43,236 nucleotides of DNA from Candidatus Altarchaeales archaeon ex4484_96 (lineage in GTDB: Archaea; Altiarchaeota; Altiarchaeia; IMC4; QMZM01): the NCBI GenBank assembly GCA_002254405.1, contig NJDH01000002.1, positions 1 to 43,236 of the forward strand, given 5' to 3'. The translations under genes were made by a program, and so were the position numbers. Shown here in pieces: positions 7,512-16,537 of this stretch. A model generated the notes under the pieces. The model saw only the letters and a list, made by a program, of their open reading frames with translations, was not told where the DNA came from and did no database searches. The first letter of the stretch is position 1. Each line of letters starts with the position of its first letter.

Positions 7512-9389
7512 TTAAACCCCCATTTCACTTATCTTCTTTTTTATCAGAGCGCTTACGGCTTTGCCGTCGGCTCCTCCCCCAAACTCACTTAATACCTTGC
7601 CAGTTAAGGGGCCAACAGCCCTTAAACCCTGTTCTTTTATGAAAACCTGGTTTTCTTCAACTATTTTATCAACAACATCAAGCAATCCCTTATTGGATGC
7701 CATACCCAGTTTTTCATCCCTTACAATATCCTCCACGGTTTTAGCGGGATTACGCGCTATTCCAAGCAGAACCTTAATAACCGAGTCCCTCGATATTTTA
7801 CCCTCACCCAGATAATCAAATAACATCCTAAAATGATGCTCCCCCAGGTGTTTGACCTCAACATCAAACCTCTTTTTGATTTCCTTCGGCGTGGAGGTTA
7901 AGGTTGTAGCCATAAAAGTCGGGTCAACATTAGGGTACTCATCCACCAACCCGATAAACCTCTGATTTACCGCAGACCGCAACACTTGGTTGGCTAATTC
8001 CTCGCTTAAGCCCACCCTAAGATAATCCTTAATCAATTCATCCGGTTTTTTCGGCAGATTCTTTTTTAATCTAGAAATCGTTTTATCGCTTAATTTGATA
8101 AGAGGCTCATCGGTCTCTGGATACATCCTGGCTGAACCGGGCAGAGGCCGCATATACACTGTTTTACCATCCCCTGTTGATCTGCGGGTTTCCTCGGGAA
8201 CGCCCTCAAATGCCTTAACACACCTGTTAAACAGAGTATTAGAGACCATCTGTGCTGTTTTTTTGTTCTCCAGGAAAATAGCGTATGCGTCGTTTACGCC
8301 CTCGCATAATCTATTGCCTAATAGCTTAACCTCCTTAGAAGAAAGCCCGTAACCGGGTAGTTCATCAGAGTGTATAATGCCTTTAACGCCTGAGATGTTT
8401 TTTGCATACTGTGCCAGCTCTGGGCCCAGTTTATTTTTCAACAAACCCCTGAAACCAGGTAATCTCATAGCATACACGCGGGCTTTGGAATCCAACCTTT
8501 TTATGAAAAACTTCGACTTTGTTTCAGAGAAATAATCGGTTAAATCAATCAGTTCATGCACTAAATCGGATTTCTTAACCCCCCTGTTTTTTAATTCCTT
8601 CAATACCTCAAGAAGCATCAACTGCCTTTTAACCTCAGCTGCCATCACCTTATCTATTAATTTTAAATCCTGCACCCCCTTGATTTCAATGCGCTCACCC
8701 CCCTTAATCGAGACATTCAAATCCTGCCTGATAGTGCCCAAACCCCTTTTAACCCTGCCGGTTGCCCTCAAAAGCAGACCAAGTTTCTCGGCAACCTCCC
8801 TGGCATGCTTTGGGTTTTTTATGTCGGGGCTGGTCCCCAGCTCCACCAGGGGAATGCCAAGGCGGTCAAGGCGGTATACTGTTGTATTGGATTCCGTCCT
8901 TATTTTACGCGCCGCATCCTCCTCCAGGCATATCAGGGGGATGTCCACCCGCCCCTCGCTCGTTTTAAGAAACCCGTCAACTGCGACAAGCATTGTTCTC
9001 TGGAAACCCGAGGTGTTTGAGCCGTCTATCACGGTTTTTCTCATCACCTGCATCTCATCCACCAAAGAGCCGTTAAGCAAAAGAGATATCTCACATACTA
9101 TCTCCAAAGCCTCCTGATTAAGCAGGTGAGGCGGCTCTTCGTCCAGCTCAACAAGGCAATTCAAATCAGCGTATGCTTCATAAACAAAGCGCCTGTTCCT
9201 ATAAAACTCATGCAGGGCAGCCGGGTCCACCTCGCCTATTTCGCCCGCAACAGCCCTCATCCGCCGCTCCACCCTAAAATCAGGTTCATCCTCAGCTATC
9301 ACCGAAGGACAGCCGCAGAAAAGCTTATGGGTGTCAAGCTGCTGGTGTATTTCTATCCCCGCCTTAAATCCAAGTTTCTTATAGTCCAT
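7512..9389 (-). CDS. gatE: Glutamyl-tRNA(Gln) amidotransferase subunit E
   Basis: GatE, with the asparaginase-like GatD, converts Glu-tRNA(Gln) to Gln-tRNA(Gln) in archaea. The start is set at MDYKKLGFKAGIEIHQQL (9389); the ORF track adds 89 unrelated upstream residues. The family signatures GIEIHQQLDT, CGCPS, the GatB-like core (IRQDLNVSIKGGERIEIKG), AspRS-like insert and a YqeY-type tail (KTVEDIVRDEKLG...) are present, and 625 residues is a normal length. GatD is not adjacent here although many archaea pair the two. It is divergent from the HPP gene with only 43 nt between start codons. Confidence 0.95.
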   Translation of the reverse strand: MDYKKLGFKAGIEIHQQLDTHKLFCGCPSVIAEDEPDFRVERRMRAVAGEIGEVDPAALHEFYRNRRFVYEAYADLNCLVELDEEPPHLLNQEALEIVCEISLLLNGSLVDEMQVMRKTVIDGSNTSGFQRTMLVAVDGFLKTSEGRVDIPLICLEEDAARKIRTESNTTVYRLDRLGIPLVELGTSPDIKNPKHAREVAEKLGLLLRATGRVKRGLGTIRQDLNVSIKGGERIEIKGVQDLKLIDKVMAAEVKRQLMLLEVLKELKNRGVKKSDLVHELIDLTDYFSETKSKFFIKRLDSKARVYAMRLPGFRGLLKNKLGPELAQYAKNISGVKGIIHSDELPGYGLSSKEVKLLGNRLCEGVNDAYAIFLENKKTAQMVSNTLFNRCVKAFEGVPEETRRSTGDGKTVYMRPLPGSARMYPETDEPLIKLSDKTISRLKKNLPKKPDELIKDYLRVGLSEELANQVLRSAVNQRFIGLVDEYPNVDPTFMATTLTSTPKEIKKRFDVEVKHLGEHHFRMLFDYLGEGKISRDSVIKVLLGIARNPAKTVEDIVRDEKLGMASNKGLLDVVDKIVEENQVFIKEQGLRAVGPLTGKVLSEFGGGADGKAVSALIKKKISEMGV

Positions 9390-9432
9390 CTGTGAGTATA
9401 TTTTTATGTGATAGAGTATTATTAATTGAGTG

Positions 9433-10023
9433 ATGGAGGAAGAAAACCAGCTGAACCTGAGGGAAGAATACAGCAGTATAATAAATTCCCCGCAGGATAA
9501 GGGCAGGCTGAACCCAAGACATGTTTTTTTCCCCGCCATACTCGCCGGCTTAAGCATCAGCGTAATAGCATACTTTTGGGATATAACCCAATATGGTATT
9601 TTATTCGCATCCTTTGGCTCATCAGCTTTCATATTATATGTCACACCCAATGCCAAACAGGCTCAACTGAGAAACATACTAGGGGCTTATCCGCTGGCGG
9701 GATTCTTCGGTTATCTGTCTGCGACCTACATAATGCCTTACATAAATTTCGCGGATATCACATTCGATTACGCGGTTACGGGGGGTATAGCCGTCATGTT
9801 GACCACCCTGGCAATGCTTACCACCAGATTCGAGCACGGGCCGGCGGCGGGAGCAGCCCTCGCCTTCGTGATAAAGGAACCTGATGTGATAGCTGTTTTT
9901 CTTCTGATAGGCGGAGGCATCACCCTGCTGATAATAGCCAGAATATTAACCTTTATGGTTAAGGAGGAATACGAGCTAGAGCAGGCCATTAGACATACAC
10001 TGCATCTGGGTGAAACAAAATAA
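9433..10023 (+). CDS. HPP family integral membrane protein
   Basis: The protein resembles the HPP family (PF04982): FASFGSSAFILYVTP and AKQAQLRNILGAYPLAGFFGY in the first half, and EHGPAAGAALAF in the second, match the family's conserved HPP-region layout. Four to five hydrophobic helices are predicted between about residues 30 and 180, with charged ends in the cytoplasm. Some HPP proteins have been linked to nitrite transport; nothing here shows that for this one. The ATG at 9433 is chosen over the GTG one codon upstream. The primase gene follows 25 nt later. Confidence 0.75.
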   Translation: MEEENQLNLREEYSSIINSPQDKGRLNPRHVFFPAILAGLSISVIAYFWDITQYGILFASFGSSAFILYVTPNAKQAQLRNILGAYPLAGFFGYLSATYIMPYINFADITFDYAVTGGIAVMLTTLAMLTTRFEHGPAAGAALAFVIKEPDVIAVFLLIGGGITLLIIARILTFMVKEEYELEQAIRHTLHLGETK

Positions 10024-10048
10024 CTTAACTCGCTCCCTAAATAATTAA

Positions 10049-11197
10049 GTGAACACTAAATCAAAGATTTACCTGAAAAAAAGATTCAAAAAATATTTCT
10101 GGGACAACATAATCGATGCACCTGATGACATAGAACACCGTGAGTTTGGAACAGGGACCCTGGATGCTAAAATAAAGGTAAGGCATAAATCCTTCAAATC
10201 AGCTAAGGAACTCTCAGGTTATCTGAAAAGAGAAGCACCCTACTTCATCTCCTATTCTGCAGCATACTATCGTTTCCCGGAAAACCAGCCTATGGAAAAA
10301 AAGCAATGGATTGGAGCAGAGCTGGTATTCGACCTAGACAAGGAAATGGATTATTTTATTGAAGAATCACTCAACGAGGTGAAAGAGGAGGCCTTAAACC
10401 TATTCGAGTTTCTATTAGAGGATTTTGGTGTTAGAAAAAAAGACATCAAAATCAATTTCTCAGGCAGCAAAGGATACCACATTCACGTCTCCAACCCCCA
10501 GGTGAATGCCTTAGACAAAGACTCAAGACAGGAATTAGTTGATTACGTTACCGCCAACGGATTTGACCTCGATTATTATTTTACCAGAGAGGCTGTAAGC
10601 GGCGTAAACCTAGGGGGGCGGGGAGATTTCCACTCCAAAGACGATAATACCGCAGTAGTCAGAGGCCCAACCGAAGGGGATACAGGCTGGGCTAAAAGAG
10701 CATATGATGTTGCAATGGACCTGGTTTCATCTGACGAGGATAAACTGAAAAAAGAATATAAACTAAGAACAAAACAGGCGAAAATAATAGCCAGCAACCG
10801 AGAACATAACCAGCGCTTTCTAAGGGAGGGTAAATGGGATGCACTAAAGGGTTTAACCAAGCATATGAGAGAAAAGATTATTGAGCGCTATGCTGTTTCA
10901 ATGGTAGAAGACACCGACCGGATGGTCACAGCCGACACCTCACGACTCATCCGGCTCCCCAACACGCTTCATGGAGGAAGCGGGTTAATAGCCAAAAAAA
11001 CAAAAAACCTGGAGTCATTCAATCCGCTGATTGATGCAATAGCATTCAGCGAAGACGAAGTTGAAGTTATTGTGAAAGAAAATACACCCGCATTCCACCT
11101 AAACGAGAACACATTCAAACTTCGGAAAGGAAAAAACAGGATACCAGAATATGCAGCAGTCTATCTGCTTCTCAAGGATAAAGCCGAAATCGCGTAA
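10049..11197 (+). CDS. priS: DNA primase small (catalytic) subunit PriS
   Basis: PriS makes the RNA primers for archaeal DNA replication together with PriL. The 382-residue protein shows the catalytic VFDLD motif near residue 95, the SGSKGYHIHV motif near 145 and RLPNTLHGGSGLIAKK near 300, all family hallmarks. The start is a GTG. The gene lies 25 nt downstream of the HPP gene and ends convergently, 3 nt from the next minus-strand gene. PriL is not in the window. Confidence 0.95.
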   Translation: MNTKSKIYLKKRFKKYFWDNIIDAPDDIEHREFGTGTLDAKIKVRHKSFKSAKELSGYLKREAPYFISYSAAYYRFPENQPMEKKQWIGAELVFDLDKEMDYFIEESLNEVKEEALNLFEFLLEDFGVRKKDIKINFSGSKGYHIHVSNPQVNALDKDSRQELVDYVTANGFDLDYYFTREAVSGVNLGGRGDFHSKDDNTAVVRGPTEGDTGWAKRAYDVAMDLVSSDEDKLKKEYKLRTKQAKIIASNREHNQRFLREGKWDALKGLTKHMREKIIERYAVSMVEDTDRMVTADTSRLIRLPNTLHGGSGLIAKKTKNLESFNPLIDAIAFSEDEVEVIVKENTPAFHLNENTFKLRKGKNRIPEYAAVYLLLKDKAEIA

Positions 11198-11200
11198 AAA

Positions 11201-12079
11201 CTAGATACCATAAAGCTTCGAGATAAAATCAGGGGCGATAATGTCTCTAACCAGAATCGCACCCGTATGCACGTGTATATCATCGCCTTCTATTATGATG
11301 TTTCCTCCATCGAATGTTATCTTATTGGATTCAGAGCTATTGAACCTTATCGAGGGCGTTAATTCACTGCAATCAAATAATTCCCCTGTTTTGTTTACCT
11401 GCTGCAGGGCGCTGCTAAAAGGCTGGCTAACGCATTTGGAGCCGTTCATCGAATAGGGGAAAATCAAAAGCATGTTTTGTTCCATCGACTCCCTCATCTC
11501 CTCGGGTGTTATCACCCCATCGTTGTCTAAATCTTTAGCCTGGGCTGTAGCCGCCTGAAGATAACCTAAAGCCCCCAACACATCACCGTATCCTGATACT
11601 GCATCAACCCCCAGCCTTGAGTCAAGCAAAACATTAACACGCTTCCATTGTCCTGAAGCACGATAAATAATATCAAGATCATCAGGACATGATATGTTAT
11701 CCCTAAGGCAGGCGAAAGCATGACAAGCGTTAAGCAGGCTATGAGATGAATCACCCTCTATCAATACAGAATCCCCTTTAATGTAGACGCCAGTGGAATC
11801 TGCTTTTCTTACGTCGATAACATGACCCTGGCGGTCAGGCAGTGAAATAGCAGACAACTCAAAGTTGCAGGTCAGTATATCCCTATCTGCTGAATCCCTC
11901 AGATTGATGTAGCGCCAGAGCGTAACCTCACTAAAAGGTATATCCGACTTAATGCTCACCCCCGCAATATTGGTCTGATAGCTGTAGTCCGGGGTGCTGA
12001 ATAGATAATATACTGCCAAAACACCGGCGACAAAAAAAAACACCGCAACAGCAATATATTTAATCCTCTCCGCGTTCAT
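11201..12079 (-). CDS. Unidentified membrane-anchored protein with an EF-hand-like loop
   Basis: I do not recognise this 292-residue protein. One hydrophobic helix near the N-terminus (IAVAVFFFVAGVLAVYYLF, residues 10-28) would anchor it with the rest outside the cell. The ectodomain has six cysteines, some closely spaced (CHAFACLRDNISC), and a canonical EF-hand/dockerin-like calcium loop DLDNDGVITPEE near residue 182. The end is beta-rich (FDGGNIIIEGDDIHVHTGAILV). It lies 27 nt downstream of another unidentified gene on the same strand, so they may be co-expressed. Confidence 0.75.
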   Translation of the reverse strand: MNAERIKYIAVAVFFFVAGVLAVYYLFSTPDYSYQTNIAGVSIKSDIPFSEVTLWRYINLRDSADRDILTCNFELSAISLPDRQGHVIDVRKADSTGVYIKGDSVLIEGDSSHSLLNACHAFACLRDNISCPDDLDIIYRASGQWKRVNVLLDSRLGVDAVSGYGDVLGALGYLQAATAQAKDLDNDGVITPEEMRESMEQNMLLIFPYSMNGSKCVSQPFSSALQQVNKTGELFDCSELTPSIRFNSSESNKITFDGGNIIIEGDDIHVHTGAILVRDIIAPDFISKLYGI

Positions 12080-12106
12080 CTTGACTTATATCATCCGACC
12101 CGGTGA

Positions 12107-12799
12107 TTAAATATCATATCTTTTCGAGCCATAAAGCTTGTTCACTTCTCCGACGACGCTGCTGAACGCAACAATCTCCCCCTCACATAAGCCAAAATAT
12201 ATTTCGGTGACCACAGAACCGACCTCGGATAAAACATTAGCTAGCTTCGAATCCTTCAGGAAGGGGGCGCAAATCTGGGAGTAATATGATACACTTTCAG
12301 CGGAATCGGCTATAGATTCCAAAAGTTTTTTGTTTTTGTAGGCGGCCGCCAGATTACCTATCAGGCTGTTGGGGTCTAGTTTCGAAAGTCTTGACTTTAT
12401 CTTCTTAATGTTGTTTTTATCCTCTAGTTTCTGTAAATCAGATACTAAATCAGTTAATAGCGTTTTTTTTGTGCCGGCATCCCCCAGCAGAATCTCCAGC
12501 GCCTCATCTCTTATGGCCTCATATTCCCTGTCAAAATCCTTCTTTGGGTTAAAGTTATCCACAACATAGGCCTTAAACTCGTCCAGGCTCTTGTTTCGTT
12601 TGTGAACCGCTTTTCTGAACTCATCATCTGATTCATAATCCTTTGAAAGCACCCTCTCAAAGGCCTTAAAAAGCTCATCTATTCTCTCCTCGTCCAGGTT
12701 CTCCGGTGCCGTACCCAATAAAAGCTCTAATCCTGTGAAAAAAACCTTCTCCAGCTGAAATATTCTCTCAGCAAGTATCGAAGCGTCTTCATCGGACAT
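12107..12799 (-). CDS. Unidentified soluble alpha-helical protein
   Basis: I do not recognise this protein. From the ATG at 12799 it is about 230 residues, charged, cytoplasmic and mostly helical (for example LAERIFQLEKVFFTGLELLL and a repeated LxxLxxK pattern in the middle). The ORF track begins at 12853, but that would overlap the divergent trm5 start. The downstream ATG (MSDEDASILAER) has a TATA-like element about 25 nt upstream, suggesting a leaderless mRNA. It precedes the membrane-anchored gene at 11201-12079. Confidence 0.7.
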   Translation of the reverse strand: MSDEDASILAERIFQLEKVFFTGLELLLGTAPENLDEERIDELFKAFERVLSKDYESDDEFRKAVHKRNKSLDEFKAYVVDNFNPKKDFDREYEAIRDEALEILLGDAGTKKTLLTDLVSDLQKLEDKNNIKKIKSRLSKLDPNSLIGNLAAAYKNKKLLESIADSAESVSYYSQICAPFLKDSKLANVLSEVGSVVTEIYFGLCEGEIVAFSSVVGEVNKLYGSKRYDI

Positions 12800-12823
12800 A
12801 TTGATACTATATTTCTCAGTCTC

Positions 12824-12833
12824 ATATAAATAA
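12824..12833. promoter_or_regulatory. Shared TATA region between divergent trm5 and hypothetical gene
   Basis: The sequence ATATAAATAA lies about 20-25 nt before the trm5 ATG (12848) on the plus strand and about 25-35 nt before the ATG at 12799 on the minus strand. Only 48 nt separate the two start codons. Archaeal TATA boxes sit about 25 nt from the transcription start, so both mRNAs should be leaderless or nearly so. Neither start has a Shine-Dalgarno motif, which agrees. Confidence 0.5.
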
Positions 12834-12847
12834 ACAAGTAACTGAAA

Positions 12848-13843
12848 ATGCATCTGAAGGTGAGGAAAAAAAACGGGGAAGAAATCAGGAATAAACTCCT
12901 TAAAATGGATGCATTAGATAACATGCGCAGGGTGCAATCAGACGATGAGTATATTTATTTCCCTCTGAAAAAAAAGATGGTATTGCCCAGCACCACAATA
13001 GTTGAAAAAGAGGGATTAGCCAAAAAACATAAACCCCGCAGCCTGCGGGAAAGCCTTGAAGGTAGGCTCCCCGATGAATTGATGAATAATCTGCCTAAAT
13101 CATTTGACCTGATTGGGGACATCGCCCTGCTTGAGATACCTGCGCCGCTATTAAATAAAAAAACCATTATTGGTGATGCACTGCTTAATTCCTTCAAAAA
13201 CATCAAGGTCGTAGCCAGGAAAAAAACATTAATCAAAACCAGATACCGCACAAGAGAGGTTGAGGTTCTCGCAGGAGAGAATAGAACAAAAACAACCCAC
13301 AGGGAACACGGCTGCATATACCTGGTGGATATCAAATCCGCTTATTTCTCACCCAGGCTAAGCCACGAGAGAATGAGGGTCGCTGAACAGGTAAGTGAAG
13401 GCGAGAGAGTTCTGGTCATGTTCGCGGGCGTGGGACCTTATGCTATATTAATAGCCAAAAAAAGAAACCCTAAAAAGGTTGTTGCAGTTGAATTAAATCC
13501 CGAAGCCGCAGAATACATGAAAAAAAACGTTGCCTTAAACAAGGTTAAGGTTGATGTTATTGAAGGGGATGTGAGAGATATAACCCCAAAACTTGGATTA
13601 TTTGATCGCATAATCATGCCTCTTCCCAAAGACGCCGGAGATTTTCTTGATGTGACTTTACCGGCTTTAGATGAGGGAGGAACGGTTCATTACTATGATT
13701 TCGCAGCCGATGAAACAGAAAGCAAAAAAAAATTAGATAATAAAACAAAAAAACTCGGATACAAGATAAAGATACTTGATTCAGTTAAATGCGGCAGCTA
13801 CAGCCCCAACCTGTATCGGACATGCGTGGATTTTAAGCTATGA
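12848..13843 (+). CDS. trm5: tRNA (guanine37-N1)-methyltransferase Trm5
   Basis: Trm5 methylates G37 next to the anticodon using S-adenosylmethionine and prevents frameshifting. The 331-residue protein has an N-terminal RNA-binding part (FDLIGDIALLEIP), then FSPRLSHERMRVAEQV and the class I SAM-binding fold: VLVMFAGVGPYAILIAKK (motif I), VVAVELNPEAAEYMKKNV and RIIMPLPKDAGDFLD in the place of the catalytic NPP-type motif. Length matches Trm5b-type enzymes. Its stop overlaps the convergent ABCE1 gene by 6 nt. Confidence 0.92.
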   Translation: MHLKVRKKNGEEIRNKLLKMDALDNMRRVQSDDEYIYFPLKKKMVLPSTTIVEKEGLAKKHKPRSLRESLEGRLPDELMNNLPKSFDLIGDIALLEIPAPLLNKKTIIGDALLNSFKNIKVVARKKTLIKTRYRTREVEVLAGENRTKTTHREHGCIYLVDIKSAYFSPRLSHERMRVAEQVSEGERVLVMFAGVGPYAILIAKKRNPKKVVAVELNPEAAEYMKKNVALNKVKVDVIEGDVRDITPKLGLFDRIIMPLPKDAGDFLDVTLPALDEGGTVHYYDFAADETESKKKLDNKTKKLGYKIKILDSVKCGSYSPNLYRTCVDFKL

Positions 13844-15559
13844 TTGCTGGATGTAATAGTATTCGCCTGTGCTTTTCTGCTCCCGGTCCTTCACAGAACC
13901 CGGTTTATTGGCTCTAGGCCGCCCTGAATCAATATCTCTCCTGAAGGAAACATCCATCTGCTTCAGAAACAGATTCATCCCATCCCTCAGGCTAAGAGAA
14001 CCTGAAGCACTGCCTTCAACCCCGGATTTGCCTGAGAAAACCATCAGCTCATCGGATAAATAATCAAGCAGCAGGATGTCGTGGTCTACCACAAGCACCG
14101 TGGTTTTTTTCTCCTGGGCGAAATGGGTCAGTATTTTAGCAAACCTAAGCCTCTCCTCAACATCAAGATAAGCTGACGGCTCGTCCAGCAGATACAGGTC
14201 GGCTTTTTTACTCAAGCAGTCAGCTAATGCAACCCTCTGCAGCTCACCCCCCGACAGCTCATCCAATGAAGAAGCAAGAAGATGGGATAGATTCAGTTTC
14301 TCGATGAAATAAGCGTTTAATTTCAGCGAATTCACGCTATCAGAGGATGTCTTAATATACTGTGGCTTATATGAGACCAGCATGTCAATATCCAGTTTAA
14401 TGTTATCAGGTGATACAACATCAGCCAGCATCTTAACGAAGGTTGTTTTTCCGGTGGCATTAGGCCCAAGTATACCCAACACCTGAGGTTTATATAATAA
14501 GCTGCCTTCCACTATTAAATCAAACCCGGGGTATTTCTTCTCCAGAATAGGATACTCTACCAGCTGCCTTCTCTTGACAGCCTCGTTGGGGGATGCAATA
14601 GTATACGATAATTCACCCCTGAATCTTACGTTCTCTGATTTAAGGAAACCAGACAGATACTCGTTTAAGCCCACCCGAACCCCCTTTATGTTGGATACGA
14701 CCCCGTATGCACCGGATTTACCATATAATATGTGAACATAATCCGATAGATAATCTAACACCACAAGATCGTGCTCGATGACGAATACATTACTGTCGGA
14801 TAAAGACCTGATAGTGCGGGCTACATTAAGCCGCTCCCGAACATCCAGATAGGAGGAGGGCTCATCCAGCAGATAAACATCGGCTTCCCGGATAAGGCAC
14901 GCTGCGATAGCCAGCTTCTGAAGCTCCCCCCCGCTGAGTGAATCAACCTTTTTATTTAGGAAAGAATCCAACCCCAAAGCATCTGTTAATTCCCCCAGCT
15001 TACCTAACTCATCCCGTTGCTTGAGCACATCCCCAGCAGAGCCCTTAACAATACGGGGAATCGATTCCACATACTGGGGCTTATAGACTGCCTTAAGCGT
15101 TCCATCAGCAAGTTTCGACAGATAATTTTGGATTTCATTGCCGCGGAATCTCTCTAAAACCTCATCCCACCTAGCATCGCCTCCCAGATTAGGTTTAAGC
15201 TCACCGGCGAGTATCTTTAAAACAGTGGTTTTCCCGATTCCGTTGCTGCCCACAATCCCCACCACACCATCTTTTGGGGTGGGCAGGTTAAATATCCTGA
15301 AACCGTTTACACCATACTGGTGTATTGGTTCGCTTAGTTCCTCAGGCAGATTTATTATCGATAAAGCACCATAAGGGCATTTTTTAACACATATCCCACA
15401 TCCGCTGCATAGTATTTCACTTATCACCGGCTTACCTGAGTCCTCATCCACTGTTATGGTCTCATCACCTGTTCGGACTTTCGGGCATACCCTCATGCAA
15501 AGCATCCGACAGTCACCGGGCTTGCATCGGTCCCTATCTAAAACAGCTATGCGAGGCAT
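13838..15559 (-). CDS. abce1: Ribosome-recycling ATPase ABCE1 (RNase L inhibitor homolog)
   Basis: ABCE1 splits ribosomes after termination. The N-terminus holds eight cysteines for two [4Fe-4S] clusters (CKPGDCRMLCMRVCP and CSGCGICVKKCPYG). Two ABC domains follow, with Walker A GSNGIGKTT and GPNATGKTT, signatures LSGGELQKL and LSGGELQRV, and Walker B YLLDEPSSYLD and YLLDEPSAYLD. The 573 residues are close to the usual 590. The hinge regions are also conserved. It is followed upstream on the same strand by the MBL-fold gene (1-nt gap). Confidence 0.97.
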   Translation of the reverse strand: MPRIAVLDRDRCKPGDCRMLCMRVCPKVRTGDETITVDEDSGKPVISEILCSGCGICVKKCPYGALSIINLPEELSEPIHQYGVNGFRIFNLPTPKDGVVGIVGSNGIGKTTVLKILAGELKPNLGGDARWDEVLERFRGNEIQNYLSKLADGTLKAVYKPQYVESIPRIVKGSAGDVLKQRDELGKLGELTDALGLDSFLNKKVDSLSGGELQKLAIAACLIREADVYLLDEPSSYLDVRERLNVARTIRSLSDSNVFVIEHDLVVLDYLSDYVHILYGKSGAYGVVSNIKGVRVGLNEYLSGFLKSENVRFRGELSYTIASPNEAVKRRQLVEYPILEKKYPGFDLIVEGSLLYKPQVLGILGPNATGKTTFVKMLADVVSPDNIKLDIDMLVSYKPQYIKTSSDSVNSLKLNAYFIEKLNLSHLLASSLDELSGGELQRVALADCLSKKADLYLLDEPSAYLDVEERLRFAKILTHFAQEKKTTVLVVDHDILLLDYLSDELMVFSGKSGVEGSASGSLSLRDGMNLFLKQMDVSFRRDIDSGRPRANKPGSVKDREQKSTGEYYYIQQS

Positions 15560-15560
15560 T

Positions 15561-16202
15561 TTATTTTATATTAGAAGAGTACATTAGATGGTTTTTCTCC
15601 AGATCCCTGCCTTCCCCCAATGGACCGTGTCCTGGCAGTAACCGTTTCACTCCGTCTTTGAGATATAGTTTATGCAGGTTATCCAATGAAATCATAAGTT
15701 TATTGAAGTCCCCCCCTGGCAGGTCGCTTCTCCCTATGCCGTCCCTGAAAACAACATCTCCGCTGAATAAATAACCAGAGTCTCTCTCATATAAACAGAC
15801 GCTTCCAGCACTATGACCTGGGGTGTAGATTACCTTAAGCCGGGCCTCACCTAAATCAATAACATCCCCGTGACCTAATATAACATCAACTTTAATCGGA
15901 GGGTATTGGGTGTTGAACAGATCACATAATATGTGTTTGCTGTCCCCCACTTCAAGATACTCTGCTGCCAGCTGATGAGCGTAAACTCTTGTGTTGTAGT
16001 TTAGCACAATCTGCGATGCGAGGGCAACATGATCATAGTGCTCGTGGGTTAGTATGAGATAGTCTATTTGGATATTTAACTTACTAGTCTCTTTTATTAT
16101 ATTAGCGTAATCTGTTCCAGTATCCACTAAAGCGGTCTTATCTGATTTCACAAGATAGGAGTTGGAGCCATATCCCACGCCCGGTATCGGATAAACCTTC
16201 AT
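15561..16202 (-). CDS. Metallo-beta-lactamase-fold hydrolase (glyoxalase II-like)
   Basis: The zinc-binding motifs are in order: LTHEHYDH (HxHxDH), TPGHSAGSVCLY, FSGDVVFRDGIGRSDLPGG and LLPGHGP. This is the pattern of glyoxalase II-like hydrolases with a binuclear metal site. The natural substrate is unknown. The start at 16202 (MKVYPIPGVGYGSNSYLV) gives 213 residues, normal for the family; the ORF track's 23 extra residues look non-coding. TATATAATCC-like sequence about 25 nt upstream suggests a leaderless transcript. It probably heads an operon with ABCE1. Confidence 0.9.
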   Translation of the reverse strand: MKVYPIPGVGYGSNSYLVKSDKTALVDTGTDYANIIKETSKLNIQIDYLILTHEHYDHVALASQIVLNYNTRVYAHQLAAEYLEVGDSKHILCDLFNTQYPPIKVDVILGHGDVIDLGEARLKVIYTPGHSAGSVCLYERDSGYLFSGDVVFRDGIGRSDLPGGDFNKLMISLDNLHKLYLKDGVKRLLPGHGPLGEGRDLEKNHLMYSSNIK

Positions 16203-16312
16203 AGATAGATACTGTGAACAGGGGATTATATACAAAAATATAAGCCGACGACAGACGAGCCACACACGCAAACGCTAGTGGCTCAAAAAAAGACAAAACA
16301 ACAAAAAAAAAA

Positions 16313-16453
16313 GCCGAGGTGGCAGAGTTCGGACAAACGCGCGGGACTTGAGAAATCCAAACCCCAAGGGGGTTTGATTCCCCCCTAAATCCAATGGATT
16401 TAAGAGATCCCGTTCCCCTCTGGGGAGCTAGGGTTCAAATCCCTACCTCGGCG
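16313..16453 (+). tRNA. tRNA-Ser (TGA) with canonical anticodon-loop intron
   Basis: Acceptor GCCGAGG pairs with CCTCGGC, discriminator G. The mature anticodon stem is CGGGA/TCCCG with loop CTTGAGA and anticodon TGA at 16349-16351. A long variable arm (TCCCC/GGGGA) marks a type-II tRNA, and TAGGGTTCAAATCCCTA is the T-arm. An intron of about 54 nt sits after position 37 (about 16353-16406). In it AAATCC pairs with GGATTT and AAACCCC with GGGGTTT, so it folds as an extension of the anticodon stem. No CCA is encoded. Confidence 0.9.
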
Positions 16454-16537
16454 TCGGAGTATGCCGACGACAAATGGCGCACACCCCCAACCCAGGGAGT
16501 GCACCTTAATCCTTAATAGGTCTTTTCAATCATACAA

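Noticed and set aside
8680-9117. 145-aa plus-strand ORF opposite gatE, and many similar ORFs opposite eno, carA and Hps-RraA
   Set aside because: They are antisense shadows of strongly supported genes, rich in serine and proline, with no domain signature.
9390-9656. 89-residue N-terminal extension of GatE given by the ORF track
   Set aside because: It overlaps the divergent HPP gene, has no family similarity, and the GatE family begins at MDYKKLGFKAGIEIH.
16203-16271. 23-residue N-terminal extension of the MBL-fold protein
   Set aside because: The family begins at the MKVYPIPG start, and the upstream part contains the TATA region.
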